Assembly (NCBI GenBank): GCA_922989275.2
Contig: OV277869.1
Coordinates: forward strand, 1,240,001 to 1,304,000
Origin: Gari tellinella
Lineage: Eukaryota > Mollusca > Bivalvia > Cardiida > Psammobiidae
DNA length: 64,000 nt
Direction of reading: 5' to 3'
In this document: one piece after another, positions 33,490 to 43,599 of the stretch
How the letters are laid out: every line of letters starts with the position of its first letter
How positions within the stretch are numbered: the stretch's first letter is position 1
Made by a program: the position numbers and the translations under genes
Notes under the pieces: model-generated
The model's input: the letters and a program-made list of their open reading frames with translations, nothing else
The model's database searches: none
What the model was told of the DNA's origin: nothing

Positions 33490-33606
33490 TATGGGTGTCA
33501 AACAGTTTAGATCCAGATCAGACGCTGTGTTATGCAGTGTCTAACTCTAATCTGGATCCAAACTGCTGGCATAACAGTGTCATAGAGGGCAGCGAAAGGG
33601 TTAAAG
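33490..33606 (+). repeat. P2 hairpin MITE
   Basis: 'caaacagtttagatccagat' and complement around CGCTGTGTTATGCAGTG, ending GCAGCGAAAGGGTTAA (TTAA 33600-33603). Confidence 0.7.
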
Positions 33607-33779
33607 GTATGATTCCTAAAGTTACGCTTGAAAATTTTGAAATCCTAGGATTTTTAGGCCATTTTCTCCCATCTCAACCAAACCCAGTTAAGACAATTCA
33701 TCAAATGGACCAACAACAGAATCAGTTAATAGGATTGTCTTAAAACTTACAAACTAGCCCTTATGCGGACATCTAAAGT

Positions 33780-34335
33780 GAAACGGGGGAAATGTCCGCC
33801 TGAGGTGGGACTCAAACCAACAACTACCTCACCACAAGTCCGGTATTCTAGAGACAGAGCTTTCCAGGCCATCTATCGATACCCACCTCTACAGCCACTA
33901 CACTCTTCCCCCTTCACTTTTTAGAGCTTGTCAAGCTCTCAAGAAGCCTGAATGACCCCCGTTGTATGAGCCGTCAAAACATTTCTGACACCATTTTAAT
34001 AAGTGAAACGGCGGAAAAATGTCCGCCCCAGGAGGGACTCGAACCCACGAACACCTCAACACTAGTCCAGTGGTGCACATTTTGTGCCCTATATGATCCA
34101 GTCAGTCTATCGTTACCCACCTCTACAGTCATTACAAAAAAGTAACATATCTAATACTAGCCATTGCGCAGCATATATCTTTGTGGCAATCCTTGAAAAC
34201 TTACTCAAAAGCTTTTCCCTACAGATGTGATAAGACGGACTGACAACTGACACTCAATAGATGTAAATAGTCACGATTGTGCGACGATGCTCCAGAGGAG
34301 TCATGCACATTAACCGGAAGAAGAAGAAGAAGAGA
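33780..34335 (-). repeat. Two tRNA-derived SINE-like units with (GAA)n
   Basis: On the minus strand, B-box-like GGTTTGAGTCCCACC (about 33800-33826) and GGGTTCGAGTCCCTCC (about 34023-34046) each precede TGGGGCGGACATTT-type sequence, about 220 bp apart. Weak A boxes lie upstream. A GAAGAAGAAGAAGAAG tract lies at 34318-34333. Stems do not pair, so these are not tRNA genes. Confidence 0.55.
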
Positions 34336-34744
34336 TCTATGGCTAGCCCATGTCATGCAGTTGGCATCAGAACAAGATTCACATTAAAACTTTAAATTGA
34401 ATGCTCTGACATTTCTAAAGAACATAACTTATTAATTTAAAGAGTGGAAACGCATGGCAACGACTGAATCAGTGATATGATGGTGTCTCTACTAAACAGT
34501 TGTCTTGTCTTAAAGCAAATAAAATGAGCAGCAACTCATTTCTGCAGTGAACAGATTTGGGTTTATAAAAAGATCGGACCTCTTTCCCAAAGGGGTATTT
34601 GGTAATTGGACTTCAATAGATTCAATTTTTTGCAATATTGTTAAAGACGGGAATGTTTTGTCGCCTTCAGGTAAATTCAATAACAATAAAGACTGCAATA
34701 AAAGCGATGACTGCGGATTCTTTAACCACATATTTATTTCTTGC
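34336..34744. other. Upstream flank of the ceramide synthase gene
   Basis: Non-repetitive DNA with no recognised gene. It may be part of the promoter region. Confidence 0.35.
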
Positions 34745-34778
34745 CTGTTCACTATTTGCCATAAACCGGAAAAGGAAG
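34745..34778 (-). promoter_or_regulatory. Possible RPL27 start site and non-coding first exon
   Basis: The minus strand at 34778-34768 reads CTTCCTTTTCC, resembling a 5' terminal oligopyrimidine start, next to CCGG. The plus strand shows the ETS-like ACCGGAAAAGGAAG. A GC-type donor (CAG|GCAAGA) 34 nt downstream would give a short leader spliced to the acceptor at 30869. This placement is inference from motifs only; another first exon nearer RPL27 is possible. If right, RPL27 and the ceramide synthase gene share a divergent promoter. Confidence 0.25.
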
Positions 34779-34889
34779 TAGAGATTCGGAATACCTTCGC
34801 AAACAACGGGGCTGGCTACCGGATGTATGGTTGAACCGAAGAATCGGAAACCAATGTAACTTTCGATCTCGCGTCGGTTATCACTCAAA

Positions 34890-35074
34890 ATGGATTTGTG
34901 GGAGCGGTCGTGCTCCTTATTCTGGAGTGAATGGTTTTGGTTCCCAGGAAATACTACGTGGAAGTCGTTAGAGAATAAACCTAATAGTGGTATTTTTTAT
35001 CCACACACAAATGATCTCTTTGTGTCGATTGCAGTGGCAGCACTTCTGTATATCGTTCGGCAGCTGTATGAAAA
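34890..35074 (+). CDS. Ceramide synthase, first coding exon (N-terminus and first membrane segment)
   Basis: Ceramide synthases (CerS/LASS) acylate sphingoid bases with acyl-CoA in the ER membrane. The ATG at 34890 opens MDLWERSCSLFWSEWFWFPG. It is followed by NTTWKSLENK, then FYPHTNDLFVSIAVAALLYI and VRQLYEK. The W-F-P-x-N-x-T-W motif with a possible N-glycosylation site (NTT), the 'DL' before a hydrophobic helix (about residues 43-56) and the R-x-x-Y/F-E junction match the N-terminus of animal CerS2/5/6-type proteins. The exon ends GAA AA before gtaggt, a phase-2 donor, and the codon is completed by A from the exon at 37091. The ATG fits the family start. It lies about 110 bp from a possible divergent RPL27 start. 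The paralogue cannot be assigned from this part. Confidence 0.85.
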
Positions 35075-36509
35075 GTAGGTCATATTGTGTCATGTGTAGT
35101 AAGCACATGACAAAATGTGTTTCATTTAAGCCTTCAAGATGTTTCGAGATTAACTGAAATGTTGATACTGTATTTCATCGTTTTATCTTTCTCTGATAGT
35201 TTGAAGTGTCACATCTTGCCGAATATTACTCATACGAGGAACTATTTTTATGAAAATATGGGGTGATCTTCCGATTATGCTAATGGTGGGAGGGGTATAC
35301 AACCTAGCTTTCATATTGTCGTCTGTTTGATTAACTACATCTTTCAACTGTGAACATGCACATCAAAGCGTTTCATTTTGAAACAGTATAGGTTAATCAA
35401 ATTGTTTAAAATTATAGATACGGCGATACATGTGGGATTTTATTTTTGAGGTCATGGTTTTGTATAAAACACGGACTGCTAGAGTCTGAACACAGAGTAA
35501 CAAAAGGAGCACTGATTGAATTAATTATTTTTACCAAAACTAGCCAGTTTATATTACTGAAACAATATATATCTATATATCAATAAGAACAACTGTGTTA
35601 TTGAATAAGTAATTAATTTACATTCTAATAAAATTAAAACACAATCATTAAATGATTTGTATTGATTCTTGTTAGCTCGACTTTTCAAAGAAAAAAGTAG
35701 AGGCTGAGCTATTGTTGTCACCTAGTCCAAACATTTAGACGTATCTACATGCCCCTATTTAACAGTCAACTTTCATTAATCTGATATTTTCATTTTACAT
35801 TTATCATGCATGTAACTGACGTACCAGAAAATGTAAAAATGTGAAATAGCTACGTCAGGTCTTATTTATAGGACTATTGTTGTCACCCTATTGTCTGCAT
35901 CAGCACTGGTTAAGTTTTTTGGTTAAGATTTTTGTAAGACAACATTTATCAACAACTTGAAAAAGTATCAAAAGGTATACATCCAATTAAAACTTGGAAT
36001 ACTTGTTCAGTATCAAAGGGTCAACTATTACAACAAGGCAAGTAACTCTGAGGTTTGTCTTTTCAGAGTTATTCCCCTCCCCCATGGGGTTTTTACTTCA
36101 AATTTTGTAAATTTTATGAAATTCTCAATATTTAACTATAAACACAGTGGTTTTTTTCACCACTTTTGGGAATGAGTTGGTACCCCTAAGTCAACCCCAA
36201 TGTTGAGTGGCCAATATAGAGGAGAAGTGTGTGCCCCCCCCCCCCCCCCCCCCCAATCCAATTTTGCTTCCTACGGGCCTGCAAAGGAATTAACTTGAAA
36301 TTTTGTTTGTTTGTTTGTTTCTATATACTGCTACACAGCCATCAGTTTCACAGTATTAAATGGGCAGCACATTACAACAATACAGATAACTCTGGGAATT
36401 GAAATGTTATTACCCTTGGTACGACTTAGAATTAATTTTTTTTTAAATTAAATAATAATTCCTGCTTTAAGGCTTTAAGTTTCTATCTGCAACCCTGAAC
36501 TATCTTAAT
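35075..36509. other. Ceramide synthase intron 1, largely unassigned
   Basis: AT-rich. It contains a poly(C) run of about 21 at 36234-36254 and (GTTT)n at 36305-36322. No other feature was found. Confidence 0.5.
36234..36254. repeat. Poly(C) tract
   Basis: This is an uninterrupted run of about 21 C. Length in such a tract is assembly-sensitive. Confidence 0.9.
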
Positions 36510-36524
36510 AAATAATAATAATAG

Positions 36525-36682
36525 CATCAAATCCTATGGTGTTACTACTCATTAGAATCGTCTTGAAGAGATACACGATTCTAACGAGTACTCAACCCAG
36601 TAGTGCCATCAAAGGGTTTACCGGTATTATGCAGAAATGAATGTTTGAGTTATTGAAAACCTCCCTTATCTGCAGCTCTGTA
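36525..36682 (+). repeat. CAG...CTG MITE, truncated
   Basis: 'agcatcaaatcctatggtgt' leads to 'cctcccttatctgcagctctg', with the inner palindrome around CTTGAAGAG. The left end is missing. Confidence 0.65.
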
Positions 36683-36754
36683 TCTACATAGATCAAGAAA
36701 CTACTTCTTATGGTGTACATTCATGACTGTATAAATCATTAATGGAACTATTTT

Positions 36755-37053
36755 CTTCAGTTGTCACATGGGTTAATGCATGCAGTCACCTGTCTTTAAA
36801 GATCACCCTGCATCTTAATTCAGTGCTTCATGTTTCAAGTTTTGAAGACAGGTCACCTAAGGTGACTTTTTAAAGCAGGTTGAAAGTAAAGCAGAATGCC
36901 AGCTTTAAACTACCATCTTCTAGGATATAAAATATATTTCTTATGGTGCATATTTTAATTTATGACTGCACTATTTTATGGATCTATTTTCTTCAATGGA
37001 TGTATAATTTAAAGATGTAAAAAAGGATATTTATTGGGTAATGGGTTAATACA
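36755..37053 (+). mobile_element. H-family MITE, rearranged, 40 bp before ceramide synthase exon 2
   Basis: One hairpin arm (AAAGCAGGTTGAAAGTAAAG) is kept, the other is reduced to 'ccagcttt', and the right end is GGGTAATGGGTTAA. Confidence 0.65.
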
Positions 37054-37090
37054 GGTTTGACTGTAATGTTTATTTGTATTTTATTTGCAG

Positions 37091-37220
37091 AGTTGTAGTT
37101 GCACCGTTTGGTTTACTTTGTGGTCTGAAATTAGAGAAGAAACACAGAAGAGCACCATCAAATGATTATCTTGAGAATGAATATCGCAGAAAGAAGAACC
37201 CAGACTTTAATGATATACAG
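37091..37220 (+). CDS. Ceramide synthase, second coding exon
   Basis: The acceptor TTATTTGCAG is followed by AGTTGTAGTTG. The exon encodes VVVAPFGLLCGLKLEKKHRR, then APSNDYLENEYRRKKNPDFNDIQ, and ends at a phase-0 CAG|gtcagt donor. The A-P-x-G/A-x-L-L linker, the R-R-A-P-x-N motif and the L-E-x-x-Y segment before the homeobox-like domain are family hallmarks. The frame joins exon 1 across a 2.0 kb intron. The next expected exons (homeobox-like W-x-x-R-x-V-E-R-W, then the TLC domain with its HH motif) were not found in the 26.8 kb to the right edge, so the gene continues beyond the window or has very long introns. Confidence 0.88.
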
Positions 37221-37322
37221 GTCAGTACACTCTGGTTTCACCCCCTCTCTGCCCATCCTTTCATCTATTGGTCCTGACATCAGTTTACATTCAGTCAGGG
37301 CTCAAGACAAGAGTGCTTAAAT

Positions 37323-37628
37323 AATTACCCCATAGCCTGTAAAAAGTGTTTCTAGTATTGAAGATAAGTTACGGTGAACTTACCACTTAAAGCAGGTTGA
37401 ACCGTTGAAAGTAAAGCAGAATGTGCCGTAAGGCATATTCTGCTTTACTTTCAGCCTACCACTTAAAGCAAGTTGAAAGTAAAGCAGAATATTCCAGCTT
37501 TAAGCTACACCATGCTAGGATATAGAAAATATTTCTATTGAACCTATCCATCACTGTAAAAACTATTTTCTTCAGTGGAGGGATAAATGAAAGGTGAAAA
37601 AGGCATATTTATGGGGTAATAGGTAAAA
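37323..37628 (+). mobile_element. H-family MITE with duplicated arm
   Basis: The TAATTACCCCATAGCC start, two left-arm copies (37388 and 37463) around one right arm, and a TATTTATGGGGTAATAGG end. Confidence 0.7.
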
Positions 37629-37863
37629 GCACTTATTTAATATACTTTTATGTTGTGTTTACTCATTAAAACCATAGCATTTATCATAATAGCAAATACT
37701 AGAATCATTCTAGCCAGTAGTTGCATCATAGGGTCTGGTGTAGGCAGAAAGATTTTAGTTATATTGGAATATTCACTGTATCTGAAGCTATAATATGTAT
37801 TGAGCCATACTTCTATATTAGCTTATCTAGTCACTAGCTTATCCTCCTTCAATTTTCAAACTA

Positions 37864-38184
37864 CAGGCAGTGCTCCCTCCCTACAACATCCCTCCAAATA
37901 ACGACTCCCTCCTTACAACGACCTTTGCCACAGTTCCCTAAACAGGACAATTATGTCTAATGCTTTTACTGCTGATATATCATCTGCTTAAAATGGTCGC
38001 CTGCTGTTTTTCTCAAAGTTAAATATAAGTGGATATTTTGATAGAAGAAATATAATTTTGTATAATGACGAGTGTAATCCAAGTTTTAATTTTCCCTCCC
38101 TATAACGACTCCCTCTGGACAACACACACAATATGTGTCTCCCATTAGGTGTCCGTGTCGTTGTAGGGAGGGGGCTATGCAGTG
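37864..38184. mobile_element. TA-flanked palindromic element ('ctccctccctacaac' ends)
   Basis: CAGGCAGTGCTCCCTCCCTA pairs with GTTGTAGGGAGGGGGCTATG CAGTG, flanked by TA. About 320 bp. Relatives lie at about 41790-42145 and 55095-55270. Confidence 0.65.
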
Positions 38185-38194
38185 TAAAAAAATA

Positions 38195-38482
38195 TTCTAT
38201 ATCCTAGCAGGCTGAAATTAGAGCAAAATGCAGGGCTCCAGATAAGAGGTAGTTATTTCAACAAATCAAACATTTTCTCACTCATTTCAGCACCAAATCC
38301 TATGGTGTTACCACTCATTAGAATCGTCTCGAAGAGACAATTCTAATGAGTAGTGACACCATAGGGTTTAATTCAGAAATAAAGATTTTAAGTTTTGAAA
38401 AAACTACCCTTATCTGTTGCTCTGAAATGTGCCTTACAAGTTACAGCACATTCTGCTTTACCTTCAAACTGCTTTAAGTGGG
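38195..38482 (+). mobile_element. H-family MITE split by a CAG...CTG MITE
   Basis: 'atatcctagcaggctgaaat...gcaaaatg' and 'aaatgtgccttac...cattctgctttacc' are the H halves. The insert is 38231-38424 (CAGGGCTCCAGATAAGAGG to ATCTGTTGCTCTG), with 'aaatg' repeated at the junctions. Confidence 0.75.
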
Positions 38483-38491
38483 GTAAAGGAT

Positions 38492-38716
38492 TAACCCTTT
38501 CCCCTATAGAAGCATCTTTTAGCACATTTGATTTATTCTTCCATTGAAGAAAATAGTTCCATTTTAGTCATAAAAATGTACCAAAAGAAATATTTTCTTT
38601 ATCTTAAAGCAGGCAGAAAGTAAAGCAGAATGCCCATTCTGCTATATTTTCAACCTGCTTTAAGTACTCACTGACTTGTCTTCAAAACTAGAAATAGGGT
38701 ATGGGGTAAAGGTCAA
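38492..38716 (-). mobile_element. H-family MITE
   Basis: TTAACCCTTTCCCCTATAGA leads to GGGTATGGGGTAAAGG, with the hairpin core around GCAGAATGCCCATTCTGC. Confidence 0.75.
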
Positions 38717-39016
38717 GCAGCCACCTATCATAAATATTGCAAACCAGCTCTGTGCTACCTAGGAAAGTTTAAAAACAGGAGACTTAACCCTTTCCCCCCA
38801 TAAATACACATCTTTTACCTATTTTCAAAACTAAAACAAGGCTATGGGGTAATGTGTTAAGAACAAGAGACTTAACATACTGTTTCAGAACCAATTATAA
38901 TATGAATGATGGATAAGTAGCTGTTCTGAAATATCCAGGCATTTTCTTGGCTAAGTTTACTAAAGTACAGTGGAGAAGACATTATTCTTGCCCATTAAAA
39001 TTAATGCAAAGTTGAA
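38717..39016. other. H-derived fragments
   Basis: It contains partial H ends ('taaccctttccccccataaa', 'ggctatggggtaatgtg'), no hairpin and no gene. Confidence 0.4.
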
Positions 39017-39156
39017 CCAGAGCTCCAGATAAAGGGAGTATTTCAAAACCTAAAATCTTTATTTCTGAATAAAACCGTATCACCATAGGCGTTGGTGCTG
39101 AAATGAGTGAGAAAAAGTTGCATTGGTTCGGTTTACTCCTCTTTTGCTGGAGCCCT
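39017..39156 (+). repeat. CAG...CTG MITE, centre deleted
   Basis: CAGAGCTCCAGATAAAGGGA leads to GCTGGAGCCCTGG. The 'attagaatcgtc' palindrome is lost. Confidence 0.65.
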
Positions 39157-39893
39157 GGCCGGCAAGAAATATGTCTTATCCAGTGTAGAATGTGAGTTTT
39201 GGCATCCCTTAAGACCTTGAATATCTGCACAAACTCATCGTCCAATAACCTGTCAAGGCCTTCATATAGAAATACAGATTATCATTAATTATTTTGAGAG
39301 TTTACCGGTAACCCTCAAAGAACTCTATTTTCTGAATTATGATCAGTTTACGTTGACTCTTTGAAATTGAGGGGTTTAAAATCTTTTGAAAACAGTGAAT
39401 ACCCTGATCAGAGGGCTCCTTCAGGGTTTGCAAAAGATGGTTAATAGTTAATACTGACATTTCCTGCTCAGTCAGGGTTTTCCCTTGAGTGGTCTCTGAC
39501 CCCAATTATGTAGAATAAAAAACACCATGTTCCTATATAATTAAGGGATCATTTGTAAAATTAGGGTCCACTTCTAGTTCTATATAATTTGTGGGTGAGG
39601 GAAAACTTTACTCAGTACGAGTTAAAGCTAATTTTATCTGAATTTTCTGTGAGAAAACGTCATTAGCCTGTCAAACAGTTTGGATCTATATACTTCAATA
39701 GGACTCTTTGTCAGTTCCATGGCATTTCATCTGGATCCAGCGATATATTGTAAATGTGTTGTAGTTGTGCAGAATGTCTAAAGGATTATTAGGCTGTCAA
39801 CAGTTATGACTCCCTTGTGTGCGCAGCTGGTTAACGTTTCATAACCCTTTACTTCATAGCCTGTTTCTAGTATTGAAGACACGTTACCACTTA
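39157..39893. other. Unassigned sequence with hairpin fragments
   Basis: Fragments of P-type hairpins lie at 39385-39432 (ACAGTGAATACCCTGATCAG) and about 39675-39750 ('gtcaaacagtttggatct'). No gene is recognised. Confidence 0.4.
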
Positions 39894-40372
39894 ACCCTTT
39901 ACCTTATAGAAGCACCTGTTAGTGCATTCTGTTAAATCCTCCGCGGAAGAAAATAATTCCAATTTGTACAGTCATGAATAAAAAATTGAATATGTATTAG
40001 AAGGAATTTTTCTTAATTCTAGAAGGTGGTAGCTTAAAGCAGGCTGAAAGTAAAGCAGAATGTGCCTTAGGGGCCATTCTGCTTTAATCTTAACCTAATT
40101 TAAGTAGCAGACTTCCCGAAAGTTGAAAATTGGTGCCAGTCCGAATTTGAAAAATATACCAGTCAGGCACAAATTTTACTGGTCCGAAAAGGACTTCCAA
40201 TGCAATTCTTTGCAAAAATTGAAAAATAATGCCAGTCATTCGGACAGGCAAGTTTAAATATTTGCCAGTCCGACACAATTTTTGCCAGTCAGGACTGACA
40301 GACTGGCAGGTTTCGGGAAGACTGAAGTAGTCACCTATTTTCAAACCTAGAAACAGGCTATGTGGTAAAGGC
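39894..40372 (+). mobile_element. H-family MITE interrupted by a CAG...CTG element
   Basis: TTAACCCTTTACCTTATAG leads to GGCTATGTGGTAAAGG, with the hairpin core at 40034-40103. The insert 40108-40324 lies just beyond the core. Confidence 0.75.
40108..40324. mobile_element. CAG...CTG element, 217 bp, 6-bp duplication
   Basis: CAGACTTCCCGAAA pairs with TTTCGGGAAGACTG, with AAGTAG duplicated (40102-40107 and 40325-40330). The interior has repeated 'gccagtc' motifs. It is non-coding and hAT-like by ends. Confidence 0.85.
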
Positions 40373-40449
40373 TTAAAGCAGGTTGAAAGAAAAGATGGCT
40401 TCAAAGTTAGCTTTAAGGCAGTATTACTAACATAATTTCATTTTTTTAC

Positions 40450-40563
40450 AAGTGGCAAACAATTTATATCCTGATGAGACGCCATGTTATGCAGTGTCTG
40501 ATCAGGATCAAAAATGAAAACTTGCAAATGCACTTTATGACGTCATTGAGAGTGAAAGGGTTT
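40450..40563 (+). repeat. P2 hairpin MITE, degraded
   Basis: 'ggcaaacaatttatatcctg' with a degraded partner arm, then 'cgtcattgagagtgaaagggttta'. Confidence 0.6.
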
Positions 40564-41011
40564 AGTCATTCTGCTTTACTTTCAGCTTGCTTTAAGCTAC
40601 CATCTGCAAGAATATATAATGTAGAATATATTTCTCATGATATATAATTTGTGTCTCTATAAATCAGAAATAAATTAAGGGGCATTCTGCTTTACTTTCA
40701 GCCTGTTTTAATCTACCATTTGCTAGGATATAATGGTCTATTTCTGATGGTGCATAGTAATACTGTATTAAGACTTGGACTATTTTCTTGAGTGGAGGAA
40801 TGAATTTAGTGCATAAAATGGCATTTCTATGAAGTAAAGGCTTTGTTAAGCCTTATATGTTAAGGAAAGTGATAATTAAATCATAGGAAATAAACTGAAC
40901 AGACATTAAACCCTTGCAAAGCAGAATTTTCAAATGGACTCTAAAAGACAAGTTCACTCATGAATCTCCGGGTGATTTTGTCCCCCAAATATACAAAATT
41001 GTATTTGTAAC

Positions 41012-41087
41012 AAATAGTGCAGACCATGATCAGAGGGCTCCTATAGGAGCCCTCTGATCAGGGTCTGCACTGTTTGCAATGGATGTG
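41012..41087. repeat. Perfect hairpin (P-type core)
   Basis: CAAATAGTGCAGACCATGATCA is followed by GAGGGCTCCTATAGGAGCCC and the complement ending TGCACTGTTTGC. The stem is about 33 bp, nearly perfect. Confidence 0.75.
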
Positions 41088-41251
41088 TATACGCTGTTCT
41101 TGTTGTATAAGGGTGTGAAGTGCTTGATCAATACTGTAACAGTAGGGTAATACGAGCAGTGGCAATTGTGTGTTTGTTTTGCACATCAGCTGACAAACAT
41201 ATACATCAGAGGGTTTATTGAAGAGAGATTTGTTATCAATGACTTCACACT

Positions 41252-41690
41252 AACCCATTACCCCATAGCCAGTTTCTAAAACAGATGACCACTTAAAGCA
41301 TGTATTGAAAGTAAAGCAGAATGTGCCTTAGGACACAGTCTGCTTTACTTTCAGCCTGCTTTGAGCTACAATTTGCTAAGATATAAAAACTATTTCTAAT
41401 ACATGTGTAGTACATATTCATGACTCTTTAAATTGGAACTATGTTCTTCTGTAGAGGAATACTTTAAAGGTGTAAAAAGGCATATTTATGGGATAAAGCA
41501 GGTTGAGAGTAAGACAGAAGGTGCCTTAATGTGCATTCTGCTTTACTTTCAGTCTGCTTTTAGCTAGAATATGCAAAATATTTCTTATGGTTCATGTTCA
41601 TGACGATATGAATTGGAACTGTTTTCTTCAGTGGAGGAATACTTAAGAGGGCTGTAAAAAGGCATATTTATGGGGTAATGGGTTATTGAA
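41252..41690 (+). mobile_element. Two H-family MITEs in tandem
   Basis: The first runs CTAACCCATTACCCCATAGC to TATTTATGGGATAAAG, and a second hairpin core follows at once (41503-41573) with its own arm, ending TATGGGGTAATGGGTTA. Confidence 0.7.
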
Positions 41691-41789
41691 CATTCTGCTT
41701 TACTGATACTTTCAGTCTGCTTTAAAGACACAGCTGTCTTCAAAATGTGGTAAATCATTAATGGTTAATGCGTGTAGTTGGTTGCTGAA

Positions 41790-42148
41790 GGAGCTTTGCA
41801 CAGCGACACCCAATGGGAGACAAACATATGATCGTTGTTCGGAGGGAGCTGTTACAGGGAGGGAATTTGGCTTAAGTTTGCAAACAGCTTGAATCCAGAT
41901 CAGACGTCCCGTAACGCGGTGTCTGATCTGGATTCAAGCTGTTTGTCACTTGTAATTAAGTGTTTTACTCTGAAATGGTCAAATATCGACTTTTAGAAAA
42001 ACAGCAGACGACATTTTGAAGCAGACGATGTTTCAGAAGTAAAAGCGTTAGATATAATTGTCCTGTTTAGGGAACTGCGGCAATTGTCGTTGTAAGGAGG
42101 GAGTTGTTGTTGGGAGGGCCGTTGTAGAGAGGGAACGCTGTACTTTAC
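41790..42148. mobile_element. Palindromic 'gagggag' element with a P2-like hairpin inside
   Basis: The ends ('agctttgcacagcgacaccc' and 'gttgtagagagggaacgctg') match the 37864 family. The hairpin CAAACAGCTTGAATCCAGAT and complement lie at 41879-41947. It is immediately next to the exon at 42174. Confidence 0.55.
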
Positions 42149-42173
42149 TTTCAGTCTGCTTGTAGTTACTCAC

Positions 42174-42337
42174 CTTGGTCATATCTTTGGAACAACATGT
42201 GATAGTCTTCAAATTTAGCAAGTGTGGTGTATCCACCCAAGAAACCATTGACCTCAGCGCAGATTGTGTCATGATGGCCAAAGGTCAATGTCAAATAGGC
42301 TGAACTTGCCTTGGAGGGCACCCCTTTACCCCTGTAT
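42174..42337 (-). CDS. Internal exon of an unidentified protein
   Basis: A 164-bp minus-strand stretch is open and bounded by a tttttgacag acceptor and an AAG|gtgagt donor. It encodes 54 residues, including YRGKGVPSKASSAYLTLTFG, HHDTICAEVNGFLGGY and TTLAKFEDYHMLFQRYDQ. Amino-acid use is protein-like rather than repeat-like, and it sits in otherwise repetitive DNA. It begins with the last base of a split codon and ends after the first base of the next. I do not recognise the family. It is on the strand opposite the ceramide synthase, so it belongs to another gene, possibly nested in that gene's long intron. No partner exons were identified. Confidence 0.55.
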
Positions 42338-42573
42338 CTGTCAAAAAGTCTTTTTTGCAAAATATTGCAGAAAGCAACCTTAAGATAGATCTAGTCATAA
42401 ATGAACTGGACTGAATTATCCAATTATTGGAAACTGGAAATTCTCATTAAAAGTTTCAGAGATGTATGACTGTATGGGTTGAAGATTGTAAATTTTTTTT
42501 AATTTGATTGGACGATAATAATATGTGTAAGCTTTGGTGGGCAATGTTATTTTCTAATAGTTGCTGTTGAAGC

Positions 42574-43166
42574 TCATTGCTCCAGATAAGGGGAGTATTT
42601 CAAAAACTAAAATCTTTATTTCTGGAATATACCCTATGGTGTCACTACTCATTAGAATCATCTCGAAGAGATGATTCTAATAATAATAGTAATACCATAG
42701 GATTTGGTGCTGAAATGTTAAAAAATGTTGGATTTGTTCAGTTTACTCCCTCTTACAGTGGAGAAAACGTTATTCTTTCCCAATAAACGCGTTTACGCTA
42801 AAACTATTATTTGCAGTGTAAACAGTATGGAGCCAGATCAGACGCCGGGTAACCCGGCGTCTGATCAGGCTCCAAACTGTTTGCCACCAAGATAAACAAG
42901 AATTATCAGAATTGTCCAAAAATTGTTCTTTTCTACGTTTTAGTGCTTTGCGTTTGCGTACGTTTGCGTTTAAACGGGAAAGAATAACAGATTCTCCACT
43001 GTACCGGCGTCTGCTCAGGCTCCAAACTGTTTGCCACCAAGATAAACAAGAATTATCAGAATTGTCCAAAAGTTGTTCTTTTCTACGTTTTAGTGCTTTG
43101 CGTTTGCGTACGTTTGCGTTTAAACGGGAAAGAATAACAGATTCTCCACTGTATCTGGCTCCAAGG
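42574..43166 (+). mobile_element. CAG...CTG palindromic MITE split by a TA MITE
   Basis: 'gctccagataaggggagtat' leads to 'ttactccctctta', resuming after the insert as 'tatctggctcc'. The inner palindrome is CATCTCGAAGAGATG. Confidence 0.75.
42756..43151. mobile_element. TA-flanked MITE with tandemly duplicated 3' half
   Basis: CAGTGGAGAAAACGTTATTC pairs with GAATAACAGATTCTCCACTG, flanked by TA (42754-42755 and 43152-43153). An inner hairpin is around GACGCCGGGTAACCCGGCGTC. About 137 bp including the right end ('caggctccaaactgtttgcc' to CTCCACTGTA) occurs twice, at about 42865-43003 and 43017-43153. The open frame of about 160 codons on the minus strand is made by this duplication. Confidence 0.8.
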
Positions 43167-43599
43167 TTATAAATTGTTTTAGTTGAGTATGAGTTAGCAT
43201 GATAATGATTGGTCAGATTTGAGCCTAGGCTCAAATCTGACCTACAAATGCTTGAGAACAACTTTAGACTCTACTCAAAAGCTTTATAACCCTGGAGCCC
43301 TGGAAGCTGTTATTTTCTTATAGTTGTTGTTGAAGCTGACATTAGATCGTAGATGTGTCATCTATATATCAGCTGTAATCTTGACCCCTGAGCATGTTAT
43401 CACAGTGGAATGGACAGTGGACTGTGTAACATGCTTCAATTTGTAGGTAAACCCTTTCACTGCTGGCTGATATAATTCTCCGTTTATTTCTGGTTCAAAG
43501 GTGCGAGATATTTTAATGAGTAGTTTATACCATACAGTTTTACACAGACATAAATATTTTAAATTCCTATAACTGCAGGTAAAATTGGGCGGAGGTGGT
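43167..43599. other. Unassigned sequence
   Basis: A short palindrome lies near 43210-43242 (CAGATTTGAGCCTAGGCTCAAATCTG). No gene is seen. Confidence 0.4.

Noticed and set aside
42770..43261. Longest open frame in the window (163 codons, minus strand)
   Set aside because: It runs through the tandemly duplicated half of a TA MITE. The protein repeats itself because the DNA does, and it matches no family.
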